NCBI RefSeq assembly: GCF_009600985.1
Contig: NZ_VDFP01000016.1
Location: forward strand, 1-56,656
DNA from: Companilactobacillus halodurans
GTDB taxonomy: Bacteria > Bacillota > Bacilli > Lactobacillales > Lactobacillaceae
Length of the DNA stretch: 56,656 nucleotides
Direction: 5' to 3'
This document shows, piece by piece, positions 1 to 8,137 of the stretch (its first letter is position 1; each line of letters begins with the position of its first letter). A program made the position numbers and the translations under genes. The notes beneath the pieces were generated by a model that was given only the letters and a program-made list of their open reading frames with translations, did not search any database and had not been told where the DNA came from.

Positions 1-10
1 TTAAACTACA

Positions 11-49
11 AAACTCCACGGGAACTATTCACTAGTTTCTGTGGAGTTT
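11..49. repeat. Nested inverted repeat at left edge
   Basis: Outer arms AAACTCCAC (11-19) and GTGGAGTTT (41-49) are perfect complements, and inner arms AACTA (23-27) and TAGTT (33-37) also pair. There is no T-run on either side, so it is not a classic terminator. It may be the end of something lying outside the window. Confidence 0.55.
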
Positions 50-95
50 AGAAATGTACTTTTCTGGTACTGATATATTTCGTATTTATTTTTGG

Positions 96-155
96 ACAAG
101 TGGCTAACTTGTTCTTGTAATTTTCGTGTTAAATACTTTTAAAATATGGACAAGT
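96..155 (+). promoter_or_regulatory. Possible operator upstream of decayed LysR gene
   Basis: ACAAGT (96-101) and ACTTGT (107-112) form a palindrome with a 5-base spacer, and GGACAAGT recurs as a direct repeat at 94-101 and 148-155. LysR-type regulators commonly bind dyads just upstream of their own genes, so this could be the old autoregulatory site. Sequence pattern only. Confidence 0.25.
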
Positions 156-186
156 ATAACTATTAATTATGAAAGTTGGAATATTA

Positions 187-667
187 ATGGAACTAAAGAT
201 TTCACGTTATTTTTTAGTTGTAGCACAAAAAATTATTACTAAAGCAACAAAAAGTTATTGATATTACAACCTATCCTTTCAAAACAGTTGTCAGATGTCA
301 GATTTTGAAAAAGTAATTTATCATTCCAAAAGATTTGAGTGGTTTACCATTATTAATATCATCTCAAGAAGTTTCCAAAAGTCGTTTTAAAAATTGATGT
401 GGAAACTTAGAATCTAAGATAAACATTATTGGAACCTTTACCTTGGTTTTTAATGCCGAGATGTTGGTAGAAAATGGTAATGCCTATATGATGACTTTTA
501 ACCATCTAATTAATAAAACTTATCAAGAACAATTAATATTCCGCCCTCTTAATCCACCGATGATTGAACCAATTACTATTGTTTGGAAGAAAAATGCTAT
601 TTTATCGAAAGTGGCACAATTATTTGTTAAACGAATCAAAAATTCTTTACATCAGGATACGAGATAA
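187..667 (+). pseudogene. Decayed LysR-family transcriptional regulator
   Basis: A LysR-type regulator that is no longer a single reading frame. The ATG at 187 opens a typical LysR winged-helix start (MELKISRYFLVVAQ), which hits a stop near 260. Shifting frame there recovers LQPILSKQLSD, the recognition-helix consensus of this family (usually xQPxLSxQL). The C-terminal effector-domain end is intact from about 443 to 667, with FNAEMLVENGNAYMMTF and a PITIVWKK stretch typical of the family's last 80 residues. The total, about 480 bases, is roughly half of a 290-300 codon gene, so there is a large internal deletion as well as frameshifts. The surviving 74-codon 3' frame is probably not expressed as a protein. 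A terminator follows at 682. The family call is firm; the target genes are unknown. Confidence 0.8.
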
Positions 668-681
668 TTACAAATCTTCGA

Positions 682-720
682 AAAAGCTCATGCTAATTAA
701 TTAGTATGAGCTTTTATTTT
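682..720 (+). terminator. Rho-independent terminator after LysR remnant
   Basis: A stem pairs AAAGCTCAT-(G/A)-CTAATT with AATTAGTATGAGCTTT, followed by TATTTTTG. It is a good terminator on the plus strand and still marks the original end of the LysR gene. Confidence 0.75.
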
Positions 721-953
721 TGTGATTTTTGATATGTCTGACACGTTCATTCTATGAATTTCAAACGTAGAGATGGTCACATTGAAGATGAACTTGTTCA
801 TAGAATTAAGATTCTCAAAAATACTCTTTTTATACTCAAAACGGGGTCTATTGTAAGAAATAGACCCCATAAAACCTTGACGTATCAACCTAGAAAAATT
901 ACAATAAATACCTAGGGGTTATTTATTAATAAAACGAAATAATAGCCCCTACC
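721..953. other. Gene-poor stretch with two hairpins before recombinase gene
   Basis: No convincing gene is seen. GGGGTCTATT (843-852) pairs perfectly with AATAGACCCC (859-868). A second hairpin pairs AGGGGTTATT (914-923) with AATAGCCCCT (941-950), one G:T pair, and ends five bases before the Shine-Dalgarno sequence of the recombinase gene. A 63-codon minus-strand frame crosses the region but has no recognisable product. Confidence 0.5.
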
Positions 954-965
954 ATGGAGGGTGCT

Positions 966-1553
966 ATGAAACAGCTAGTTTTACCAATAAAAGATACAAA
1001 TGTCCTCAATGAGGTTAAAAATACTCTTTTAAGGAATTTTAAATATGGACGACGCAACTACACAATTTTTCAAACTGGCAAGGCAACTCTTTTGCGAGTC
1101 TCTGATGTCATGTCTTTAAAATATCACGATGTCTTTGATGATTATGACGAGATAAAAAAGAACGCTTATATTCACGATAAGAAAACTGGCAAACCAAATA
1201 CTTTATATTTAAGACCAATAACTAGAGATTTATTGATTTATCAAAAATGGCTTTTAGAAAATCATATCCAATCAGAGTGGTTATTCCCATCTATGGAACG
1301 TCCCGAACGCCATATTTCTGAAAAACAATTTTATAAAGTAATGGCAAAAGTTGGCGACCTCTTAAATATTAATTATTTGGGTACACATACGATGAGAAAG
1401 ACTGGTGCCTATCGAGTTTACTTGCAGTCGAATTATAATATTGCTTTAGTAATGCGCTTGTTGAATCACAGTAGTCAACAAATGACTTTAGCTTATTTAG
1501 GATTAGATCAAGAATCACGAGAACAGATGTTAGATCAAGTAGACTTTGGATAA
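966..1553 (+). CDS. Small tyrosine recombinase (catalytic domain only)
   Basis: Site-specific DNA recombinase of the tyrosine (integrase/Xer) family. From the ATG at 966, which follows GGAGGG at 956-961, it is 195 residues; an upstream in-frame ATG at 954 would sit inside this ribosome binding site. The catalytic set is visible: Arg44 (TLLRVSD), Lys72/73 (DKKTGK), His141-x-x-Arg144 (HTMRK), His168 (LLNHSS) and nucleophile Tyr177 (AYLGL). The N-terminal SAM-like core-binding domain of phage integrases and XerC/D is missing. That architecture is shared with FimB/FimE-type DNA invertases of about 200 residues. Its partners are unknown: neighbours are a dead LysR gene and a secreted protein, with inverted repeats on both sides. 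It could also be a remnant of a lost mobile element, although the frame is complete. Family confident, role unknown. Confidence 0.85.
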   Translation: MKQLVLPIKDTNVLNEVKNTLLRNFKYGRRNYTIFQTGKATLLRVSDVMSLKYHDVFDDYDEIKKNAYIHDKKTGKPNTLYLRPITRDLLIYQKWLLENHIQSEWLFPSMERPERHISEKQFYKVMAKVGDLLNINYLGTHTMRKTGAYRVYLQSNYNIALVMRLLNHSSQQMTLAYLGLDQESREQMLDQVDFG

Positions 1554-1555
1554 AA

Positions 1556-1595
1556 AAATAGACTATCAACTCATTTAAGAATTGATAGTCTATTT
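1556..1595. terminator. Bidirectional terminator
   Basis: AAATAGACTATCAA (1556-1569) pairs perfectly with TTGATAGTCTATTT (1582-1595), with A- and T-rich flanks. It serves the recombinase gene and the convergent CAP-domain gene. Confidence 0.85.
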
Positions 1596-1615
1596 AATTG
1601 GAAAATATTCTACTA

Positions 1616-2881
1616 TTAATTTTGTGACAATTGATTTTGTTGAATCCAAGCGTTAGTACCGATACGATACATCTTCACGTTTGTCTTAGGGTTAACCGCT
1701 CTTCTGTCAACAATCCAATCAGTACCTGGTGCAACTGTGAGTCCAGTTGGGTTACCGTTATCATCATAGATAGTAGCATTGGTAGTTGCTGTAACAGATG
1801 AACCGGCTAAGAAACTGGCCCAAGGCAAGGCATCATTAGCTGATACGAAACCATTGGTGCTGACGTGATAATAGAAGCCGCCATCAATAATAGCAATCAT
1901 GTCAGAAATCCAAGAAGAATTTGGTGCCAAGGCAATGTCAGTCCGTTTGTTACCATCGCGGTCATAAACAGTTGTTACTTGATTCTTTGTGGTTACCCCA
2001 CCACGAAGATCAGCAGTTTGGTAATTATCCCGTGTTTGATAATCAGCACCATCTTTTTTGGCCAGGTCATATTGTGAAACATTGGCATAATCATTTTCAT
2101 TAGTTAAATAATAAGAGTAAACATCGTTTGCGTCATATTTACTATTAGATGCTTTATCATTACCCATTTCTTGTGAAAAATAAATCATACCATTTGGAGA
2201 AATGCTAACACCAATACCAACATAGTCGATGTATGGATTCAACATGTTCTTTCTGTGACCATAATTTGGTTCTGGATCATAAGTTTCACTATAAAATTCA
2301 TGCGTAATCTTTTGTGCGATTGTTGTTGGATCAATTGAACCAATCATTGAATAAGGCATTTGAGCAATATTCTCTTCAGCATTCAAATTATATGGATACA
2401 TGTCAGCTGAATTCCAACCCACATGATTATCTACGCTACCAGTATTAATAAAGCTATCAGTTCTTGATTGAGCGTAAACATTCAATGGATTGACCATCTT
2501 GAGTGCAGATAAACCATTTTGAGCACGTAATCGATTCAATTCAGTGAACATTGCTGCCTTAACAGCAGCAACATCAATACTTTGATAAGCTGATTGAGTT
2601 GTTGCTACATTGTCATTTTCCTTTGATTGTGACTGACTAGTTTGATTAGTTTCACCAGATTGACTAGATGTAGATGGTTGAACAACTTGATTAGTCGTAT
2701 CACTGTCATCATTTGTCGCCGTTGAGACACCATCAGAATTATCAGTGGTGGTTTGTTCTGAAGTATTGATTGCATTATTAGCAGTCGCTGCATCAGCATA
2801 AGCGACATTCCCTCCTAAACTCGTTGCAAGAAGTGCGCTTGCGGCTAGTAACATAGCCGCTCTCTTAGTTTTAGAAAACAT
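1616..2881 (-). CDS. Secreted CAP-domain protein with C-terminal SLAP wall-binding domains
   Basis: A 421-residue exported protein. Residues 1-30 form a signal peptide (basic start, hydrophobic core, cleavage near AYADA). Residues about 30-100 are a Ser/Thr/Asn/Gln-rich linker. Residues about 105-245 are a CAP (SCP/PR1) domain with the conserved His in DNHVGW, Glu in AEENIA and GHRKNML. The C-terminal about 125 residues contain two SLAP (S-layer-protein-A type) repeats, with YDRDGNKRTDIALAPNSSW and a YRIGTNAWI-like end, expected to bind secondary wall polymers. It has a strong ribosome binding site (GGGGAG, four bases before ATG). CAP proteins of bacteria have varied or unknown activity, so the biochemical role is open. 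The same SLAP module appears in two proteins at 47.7-50.6 kb. It stands alone between terminators. Confidence 0.85.
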   Translation of the reverse strand: MFSKTKRAAMLLAASALLATSLGGNVAYADAATANNAINTSEQTTTDNSDGVSTATNDDSDTTNQVVQPSTSSQSGETNQTSQSQSKENDNVATTQSAYQSIDVAAVKAAMFTELNRLRAQNGLSALKMVNPLNVYAQSRTDSFINTGSVDNHVGWNSADMYPYNLNAEENIAQMPYSMIGSIDPTTIAQKITHEFYSETYDPEPNYGHRKNMLNPYIDYVGIGVSISPNGMIYFSQEMGNDKASNSKYDANDVYSYYLTNENDYANVSQYDLAKKDGADYQTRDNYQTADLRGGVTTKNQVTTVYDRDGNKRTDIALAPNSSWISDMIAIIDGGFYYHVSTNGFVSANDALPWASFLAGSSVTATTNATIYDDNGNPTGLTVAPGTDWIVDRRAVNPKTNVKMYRIGTNAWIQQNQLSQN

Positions 2882-2984
2882 GATACTCCCCTTTTCATTA
2901 TGGAAATAATGGTTATATTTATTTTAACTCATTAGACATATTAATAAAGAACTTATTCTAATAATTATTTTATATTATTCTGAT

Positions 2985-3010
2985 AAAATAAAAAAGCCTT
3001 ACGGCTTTAT
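2985..3010 (-). terminator. Terminator of degV
   Basis: AAAGCC-TTAC-GGCTTT stem immediately after the degV stop, followed on the minus strand by TTTTTTATTTT. Confidence 0.8.
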
Positions 3011-3011
3011 T

Positions 3012-3878
3012 TTAAGATTTATCGAAATCCCTAATCCAAGCAATAGCTAAATCACCCTTGCCCAGATGAACTCCAATAGCAGGTCCAAAGTAAGAACGAT
3101 CAAGCGTTGTTTCTGGATATTTTTCTTGAAGATCCTTTGCCCAACTGTCTCCAGCACTTGGATCATCGGCATCGATTACTAAAAGTCTTAAGGGATGCGT
3201 AGCGTTTTCCATAGCAGTCGCAAGTTTATCTTCAGCCTTTAATTTGGCTTTCTTCATGGAACGGACCTTATCATAAGCCACAATTTTATGAGAATCATTG
3301 TCAAATTCTAATAAAGGTTTAATATTTAATACGGTGCCTATTACAGCGGAAGTATTTGATAATCTTCCACCTTTGACTAAATTCTTCAAGTCGTCAACGA
3401 CGAAGGATTCACCCATCGAATCTCTTAAGGTATCAAGACGCCCGATAATTTCATCGACATCTTTGCCTTCATGAGCCATTTTAGCAGCTTCTTGTGCTAA
3501 ATATCCCATTAAGCGTACAGTAATTTGAGAATCATAAACAATAACATTAATATTATCAATTAGTTGAGCAGCACTTTTTAGATTATTTACAAATCCAGAG
3601 ATAGTACTTGCCAAATGAATCGATATTACGGTATCATAGCCTTCTTTAGCCAGTTTATCGTATACGTTCATCATTTCGCCAATTGAAGGTTGAGCCGTTG
3701 AAGGTAGTTCAGGTGAATCTTGTAATAATTCATAGAATTGTGAAGTTGTAATATCGATATCTTCACGATAAGTTTTGTTATCAAAGACTACTTCTATTGG
3801 AACAACTGTTATATTATATTTATTGACTATTTCTTGTGGCAAATAAGATGTACTGTCAGTTACAATGGCTATTTTCAT
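3012..3878 (-). CDS. DegV family fatty-acid-binding protein
   Basis: A 288-residue DegV/FakB-type protein. The family binds a single fatty acid; FakB members present exogenous fatty acids to the kinase FakA for phosphorylation and use in phospholipid synthesis. Seen here are the N-terminal TDSTSYLP motif, the STAQPS segment near residue 60 and the ST-I-SGF segment near residue 90; the last two supply the hydroxyls that hold the lipid carboxylate in characterised members. Length is normal (about 280-290). It is monocistronic, with its own terminator and an AAGGAA ribosome binding site before the ATG. No fakA is in the window. Which lipid it prefers cannot be told. Confidence 0.9.
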   Translation of the reverse strand: MKIAIVTDSTSYLPQEIVNKYNITVVPIEVVFDNKTYREDIDITTSQFYELLQDSPELPSTAQPSIGEMMNVYDKLAKEGYDTVISIHLASTISGFVNNLKSAAQLIDNINVIVYDSQITVRLMGYLAQEAAKMAHEGKDVDEIIGRLDTLRDSMGESFVVDDLKNLVKGGRLSNTSAVIGTVLNIKPLLEFDNDSHKIVAYDKVRSMKKAKLKAEDKLATAMENATHPLRLLVIDADDPSAGDSWAKDLQEKYPETTLDRSYFGPAIGVHLGKGDLAIAWIRDFDKS

Positions 3879-4014
3879 AAATTTATCAATTCCTTGTTTG
3901 GTTACGTATAATGATTGTATAACCCTTAGATTATATCATATTCATACGATATTATATTTGTTACAGAATAAAAGTTTCAGAAATTATTGAGCAATATTAG
4001 AAAGGAAGCAAAAT

Positions 4015-5676
4015 ATGTCTTTCGACGGAATGTTTACCCATGTGATGGTAAACGAATTAAATCAAAACCTTAGCGGTGGTCGAATCAGTAAGATTCAACA
4101 ACCATTTGCTAACGAATTGATTCTTACAATTAGAAGTAATCGTAAGAATCGTCAACTCCTGTTGTCAGCTCATCCCTCATATGCAAGAGTTCAGATAACT
4201 GATCAACCCTTTGCTAATCCTGCCAAACCTTCAACATTCGTGATGTCATTACGAAAATACATCACCAGTGCTATCGTTAAAGATTTTCATCAACTAAATA
4301 ACGATCGTGTTGTCATGGTCGATCTTTCGGCCAAAAATGAATTGGGCGATATTCACGATTATACACTTATCATCGAGATTATGGCACGCCACAGTAATAT
4401 TTTCTTAATTAATAAAGAAAATGGTCGAATAATTGACCTGATCAAACGTGTCTCTCCCGAGAATAATAGTTTCCGTGGACTCCTTCCAGGGGACGATTAT
4501 AAGTTACCGCCAGCACAAAATAAAATCAATCCATTTTCAACGAAAGATGAAAATTTATCGAATTTATCTGCTTCCGATATTCGTAAGAAATACGAAGGAA
4601 TCGGCCTGGATACGTCAGCTGAATTAGAAAAGTTCATTGCTAATGGGAAAACTTTTGATGACTTCATCAATCTTTATCAAAACAATCTTCATCCTAATAC
4701 TGCTAATTCTCAAAGCAAGCATAAGTTAGGTTTCTTCCCAATTGCCTTTTCCAATACGACGACTGAGGTGAAGTCCTATGCAACTTTAAGTGAATTGCTA
4801 GATAATTTTTATCTGGATAAAGCTCGAGTTGACCGGATTGAGCAACAAACCAAAAATATTACTAGACGCTTGGATATCATCCTTAAAAAGGATAAATCAA
4901 AGGTCAAAAAACTACACAAGCAACTAGATAAAACTGATGTGATGAATAAATATAATCTTTATGGCGAACTTTTGACGACTTATATGTCGAAAATTCAACA
5001 TGGTTCCAGTTCTATCACCTTGACGAATTATTATAATAATGAAGACGTTACGATTAAGTTGAATCCTGAGTATTCTCCTTCATTAAATGCGCAAAGTTAC
5101 TATAAGAAGTATCGGAAGTTGCAAAATTCAATCCCTCATATTAAGCAACAGCTCGAATTAACAACTAACGAAATCAATTATTTAGATTCAGTTTTAGCTT
5201 CCCTTGAGTATGTTGATATTGAAGATGTTGATGGGATCGTTGATGAATTGATTCAATCAGGCTACATCAAAAAGAAGAAAAAGAATGCTCGCAGAAAACG
5301 CAAGAAGAAAGTCGGCGAGAATTTCCAAACAACTAATGGAATTGAAATCACCGTTGGTAAGAATAACTTGGAAAACGACCAATTGACAATGAAACTTTCC
5401 CAAAAGAATCATTATTGGTTCCACGTCAAAGATATCCCTGGCTCTCATGTTATTTTAAAGACTAGCACGCCAGATGAAGAATCAATCGTTCAGGCAGCTA
5501 CGATTGCAGCATATTATTCTAAAGCTCGTGATTCCAGCAAAGTTCCCGTCGATTATGTTCAAATCAAACATATTCGTAAACCTAATGGTGCTAAACCTGG
5601 ATTTGTGATTTTTGAAGGACAAAAGACGGTTTTGGTTGATCCAGATCGTAAATTAGTCGCTGACTTAAAAGAATAG
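4015..5676 (+). CDS. rqcH: Ribosome quality control factor RqcH (NFACT family, formerly FbpA)
   Basis: A 553-residue NFACT protein, homologous to RqcH/Rqc2. On obstructed 50S subunits RqcH recruits tRNA-Ala and adds C-terminal alanine tails that mark the stalled peptide for degradation. An NFACT-N domain occupies about 1-270, a charged coiled-coil middle about 270-420, a Lys/Arg-rich segment (KKKKKNARRKRKKK) about 420-435 and an NFACT-R domain about 440-550. The Asp97-Arg98 pair that is essential in Bacillus subtilis RqcH is present at the same numbered positions (NNDRVV). Older annotation as fibronectin-binding protein is likely misleading: there is no signal peptide. It stands alone, with AGAAAGGAAG before the ATG and a terminator after it. 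Confidence 0.93.
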   Translation: MSFDGMFTHVMVNELNQNLSGGRISKIQQPFANELILTIRSNRKNRQLLLSAHPSYARVQITDQPFANPAKPSTFVMSLRKYITSAIVKDFHQLNNDRVVMVDLSAKNELGDIHDYTLIIEIMARHSNIFLINKENGRIIDLIKRVSPENNSFRGLLPGDDYKLPPAQNKINPFSTKDENLSNLSASDIRKKYEGIGLDTSAELEKFIANGKTFDDFINLYQNNLHPNTANSQSKHKLGFFPIAFSNTTTEVKSYATLSELLDNFYLDKARVDRIEQQTKNITRRLDIILKKDKSKVKKLHKQLDKTDVMNKYNLYGELLTTYMSKIQHGSSSITLTNYYNNEDVTIKLNPEYSPSLNAQSYYKKYRKLQNSIPHIKQQLELTTNEINYLDSVLASLEYVDIEDVDGIVDELIQSGYIKKKKKNARRKRKKKVGENFQTTNGIEITVGKNNLENDQLTMKLSQKNHYWFHVKDIPGSHVILKTSTPDEESIVQAATIAAYYSKARDSSKVPVDYVQIKHIRKPNGAKPGFVIFEGQKTVLVDPDRKLVADLKE

Positions 5677-5683
5677 AAAAATC

Positions 5684-5732
5684 AAAATGCCCTAAAGCGT
5701 TAAGTATAACTTGACGACTTTAGGGCATTTTA
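5684..5732. terminator. Bidirectional terminator between rqcH and carB-like gene
   Basis: AAATGCCCTAAAG pairs with CTTTAGGGCATTT around a 20-base loop, with A- and T-rich flanks on both strands. Confidence 0.85.
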
Positions 5733-5734
5733 CT

Positions 5735-8137
5735 TTATTCTTTTTTACGTAATTCATGCAATTTAGTTTGAATTTCATCTTTATCCAATAATTTATAACG
5801 TTTTTTATCTATTGTTAAAAGATACTTCGTATCAAAGTTATTGAAAATATCTTCGAGTGACAAATCTGAACCAATCTTATTACCAAGCAATAATTTGACT
5901 AAAGTATCGATTACATGGACCGAACTAGCTAATTCATGTCTGATAATATCGTTGGTCATTCCTCGATACTTCTTAGTTACCAGCCAATGACCGTTACTTT
6001 TGACTAATTCAAAGTTATATATATCAACATGATTGTCTTTTTCTAATTCTTGAGAAATCAAACCGGCAAAATCAGCCCGATCTTCGACCGTCATGAAATT
6101 ATTGACCGAGCTAATTTCATAAGTATGGCCATCACGCTTGCCACGATAAATTACCGATGGAGCAAGATAATTTTGGCCATCGCTGATGACCATGATTTTA
6201 ACAGTAGTATTGCCCGTTAAATCAATATTTTTAATTTCTTGGGCACTGAACTGAAATACTCGGTCATCGTCTGTATCGACCATATTTTTCGATAAATCAA
6301 TAATATTTAAGATACTGTCGCTATCGATTAAGTCTAAACTTTTGATTTCCATGTGAGGATCGTCAATCTCGACAACTTTTCGTCTCGTTCTCAAAGGCGA
6401 ATTCCAAGGCTCGCGACCAATGATAATTGGTTCCAAACCGTTTTGGTCAATTGATTTAGCAAGTTGGAATAAAACGAATTGTCGAATCATGATATCAGTT
6501 TTTGAAGTAATAATCGGCGTACGAACGATAATCTTCTTTCGATCGCTTAATTCCAACTCGTTACTGATACCGCTAGTTACAAAATAATTATGGTTGATAT
6601 ATTGATTGTTAGCTACAGAGACGGCACGCTTATTTTTAACAACAGTTTTTGTGACAATGTCAGGACTGTCGAGCAATAGTTTGCTATGTCCAACACCCTT
6701 AACTCCCATTTCGACCATTCTTTCAACATTTCCGCCATCAATCTCGCCTTCACGAATAATCAAGCTGTTATCGATAATGTTTTGTAAAGCAGCTAAGTAC
6801 GGTAAATTTATCCCCGTAATTTCTGATAGAACAGGCTTTTCAAAATTTCTACGCAAAGCCTCTAACAAAACATCCAGCATCCAATTAGTGGGATGAATGA
6901 TTTTTTCAAATAATTCATCGTCATCTAATTTTTTCAATTCATTATATCGTTCAAAATTATTGTTCAGTTTGTCATTTAAAGCGCCCTTATTGAGAACTTC
7001 CTCCAAACTAAAACCATTGACGACGATACTTGAATTGGAAGTTTTACTTGGTCCAAGGTATCTTTGCTTGTCATTTTTCCATTGAGGAAATCTCGAAGTG
7101 ATATGGTCAACAAATGGTTCTGTGGCTCCATTGAAGGAATTCCCAGCATCTAATTGCAATTTATCTAAGTGATACCCGAGACATAATTCAGCCACGGCAG
7201 TTGCCAAAGGATAACTAGTAGCATACTCCAAAAATTTAGTCTCCTCACTTAATCGAGGAATAAATTCCGTAATATAAGACTCATTGGTAACGTGATTGTA
7301 AGCGAAATGGACTGTGCAGACACCAACAACGTTAAAAGCTCGTGCTAACTTAATCGAGAAATTTCGTAAACGTTGAAGCTTCGAGTCGTTCAATGAAACA
7401 GCTGGGGAAATCAAGTTGGAATCCAAATGGTGAATCCCAATTGGTTCAATATCCTCAATTGTGCCAATCAGAGCGGAATTATCGAAGCGGTCTCGCAAAA
7501 TAGTAAATGAATATTCGCTGAATCCACGAATACTACGTTCAATTTCAATTTTAGTATCGTCGATATCTTCCATCGCCATGAAGTTATCTAATTCAAATAG
7601 ATTATTGATATTAGTCCAGCCACTGGAGTGACGGTTCGAATATCTTCTGCGAGCGATAATTGGAAAGCCGATGGAACGAATGAAACTATATATTTCTTTT
7701 TCATCATCAGAAGAAACAAATTTAATCACGGGTAAATTAGCTTTGGTTAAACGTTTGACAAACAATTCACGCTTGAAAGTTGCTAATGAGGCTGCATAAT
7801 TTGGACCCAGAACTCTAGTTTTCCCAATCTTACCATTCAAACTAGCAACTATTCCCAAAGCATTGCGGTCCCCCACTGTTGGCAAGATAGCGTCGGGATG
7901 ATATTTTTGCACATACTTCAAAACATTCTCGCCGCTAACTTTTTCAACGATGGTCTTGTCGTAAAAATCACCTGATGATAACAGTGAAGTTGGATCCTCA
8001 ACAATGATTGAGATTTTATAACCCAATTGGTGCAAAATGTCGACTGTATCGTAAAGTGCCGTCGACAAATCAACGTTCTTATCATCGCTACTCGTTGGTC
8101 CAATAATTAATATGCTATGTATTTCATCTAATTCCAT
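5735..8137 (-). CDS. Degenerate carbamoyl-phosphate synthetase large-subunit-like protein
   Basis: An 800-residue homologue of CarB (normally about 1060), probably not a working synthetase. Residues 1-400 follow the first CarB half: pre-ATP-grasp domain, then ATP-grasp. The glycine-rich loop (usually GGTGGG) reads NRHSSGW, and the metal-site motif (usually E-M-N-P-R) reads E-F-I-P-R: Glu and Arg remain, Asn is Ile. IERSIRGFSEYSF and GIHHLDS still match family blocks. Residues about 400-480 fit the oligomerisation domain. From about 545 the second half starts normally, but the front of its ATP-grasp is missing, the E-x-N-P-R block reads KKYRG, and the protein stops near the end of that domain without the C-terminal allosteric (MGS-like) domain. 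It overlaps the carA-like gene by 10 bases and follows pyrR. The long frame is open throughout, so it looks maintained. True function unknown. Confidence 0.75.
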   Translation of the reverse strand: MELDEIHSILIIGPTSSDDKNVDLSTALYDTVDILHQLGYKISIIVEDPTSLLSSGDFYDKTIVEKVSGENVLKYVQKYHPDAILPTVGDRNALGIVASLNGKIGKTRVLGPNYAASLATFKRELFVKRLTKANLPVIKFVSSDDEKEIYSFIRSIGFPIIARRRYSNRHSSGWTNINNLFELDNFMAMEDIDDTKIEIERSIRGFSEYSFTILRDRFDNSALIGTIEDIEPIGIHHLDSNLISPAVSLNDSKLQRLRNFSIKLARAFNVVGVCTVHFAYNHVTNESYITEFIPRLSEETKFLEYATSYPLATAVAELCLGYHLDKLQLDAGNSFNGATEPFVDHITSRFPQWKNDKQRYLGPSKTSNSSIVVNGFSLEEVLNKGALNDKLNNNFERYNELKKLDDDELFEKIIHPTNWMLDVLLEALRRNFEKPVLSEITGINLPYLAALQNIIDNSLIIREGEIDGGNVERMVEMGVKGVGHSKLLLDSPDIVTKTVVKNKRAVSVANNQYINHNYFVTSGISNELELSDRKKIIVRTPIITSKTDIMIRQFVLFQLAKSIDQNGLEPIIIGREPWNSPLRTRRKVVEIDDPHMEIKSLDLIDSDSILNIIDLSKNMVDTDDDRVFQFSAQEIKNIDLTGNTTVKIMVISDGQNYLAPSVIYRGKRDGHTYEISSVNNFMTVEDRADFAGLISQELEKDNHVDIYNFELVKSNGHWLVTKKYRGMTNDIIRHELASSVHVIDTLVKLLLGNKIGSDLSLEDIFNNFDTKYLLTIDKKRYKLLDKDEIQTKLHELRKKE

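Noticed and set aside
697..888. A 63-codon minus-strand frame between LysR remnant and recombinase
   Set aside because: Its 3' end falls inside a terminator, no good ribosome binding site is seen, and the product matches nothing I recognise.
6606..7085. Two adjoining plus-strand frames opposite the carB-like gene
   Set aside because: Shadow frames antisense to a long gene with clear family similarity; no ribosome binding sites.
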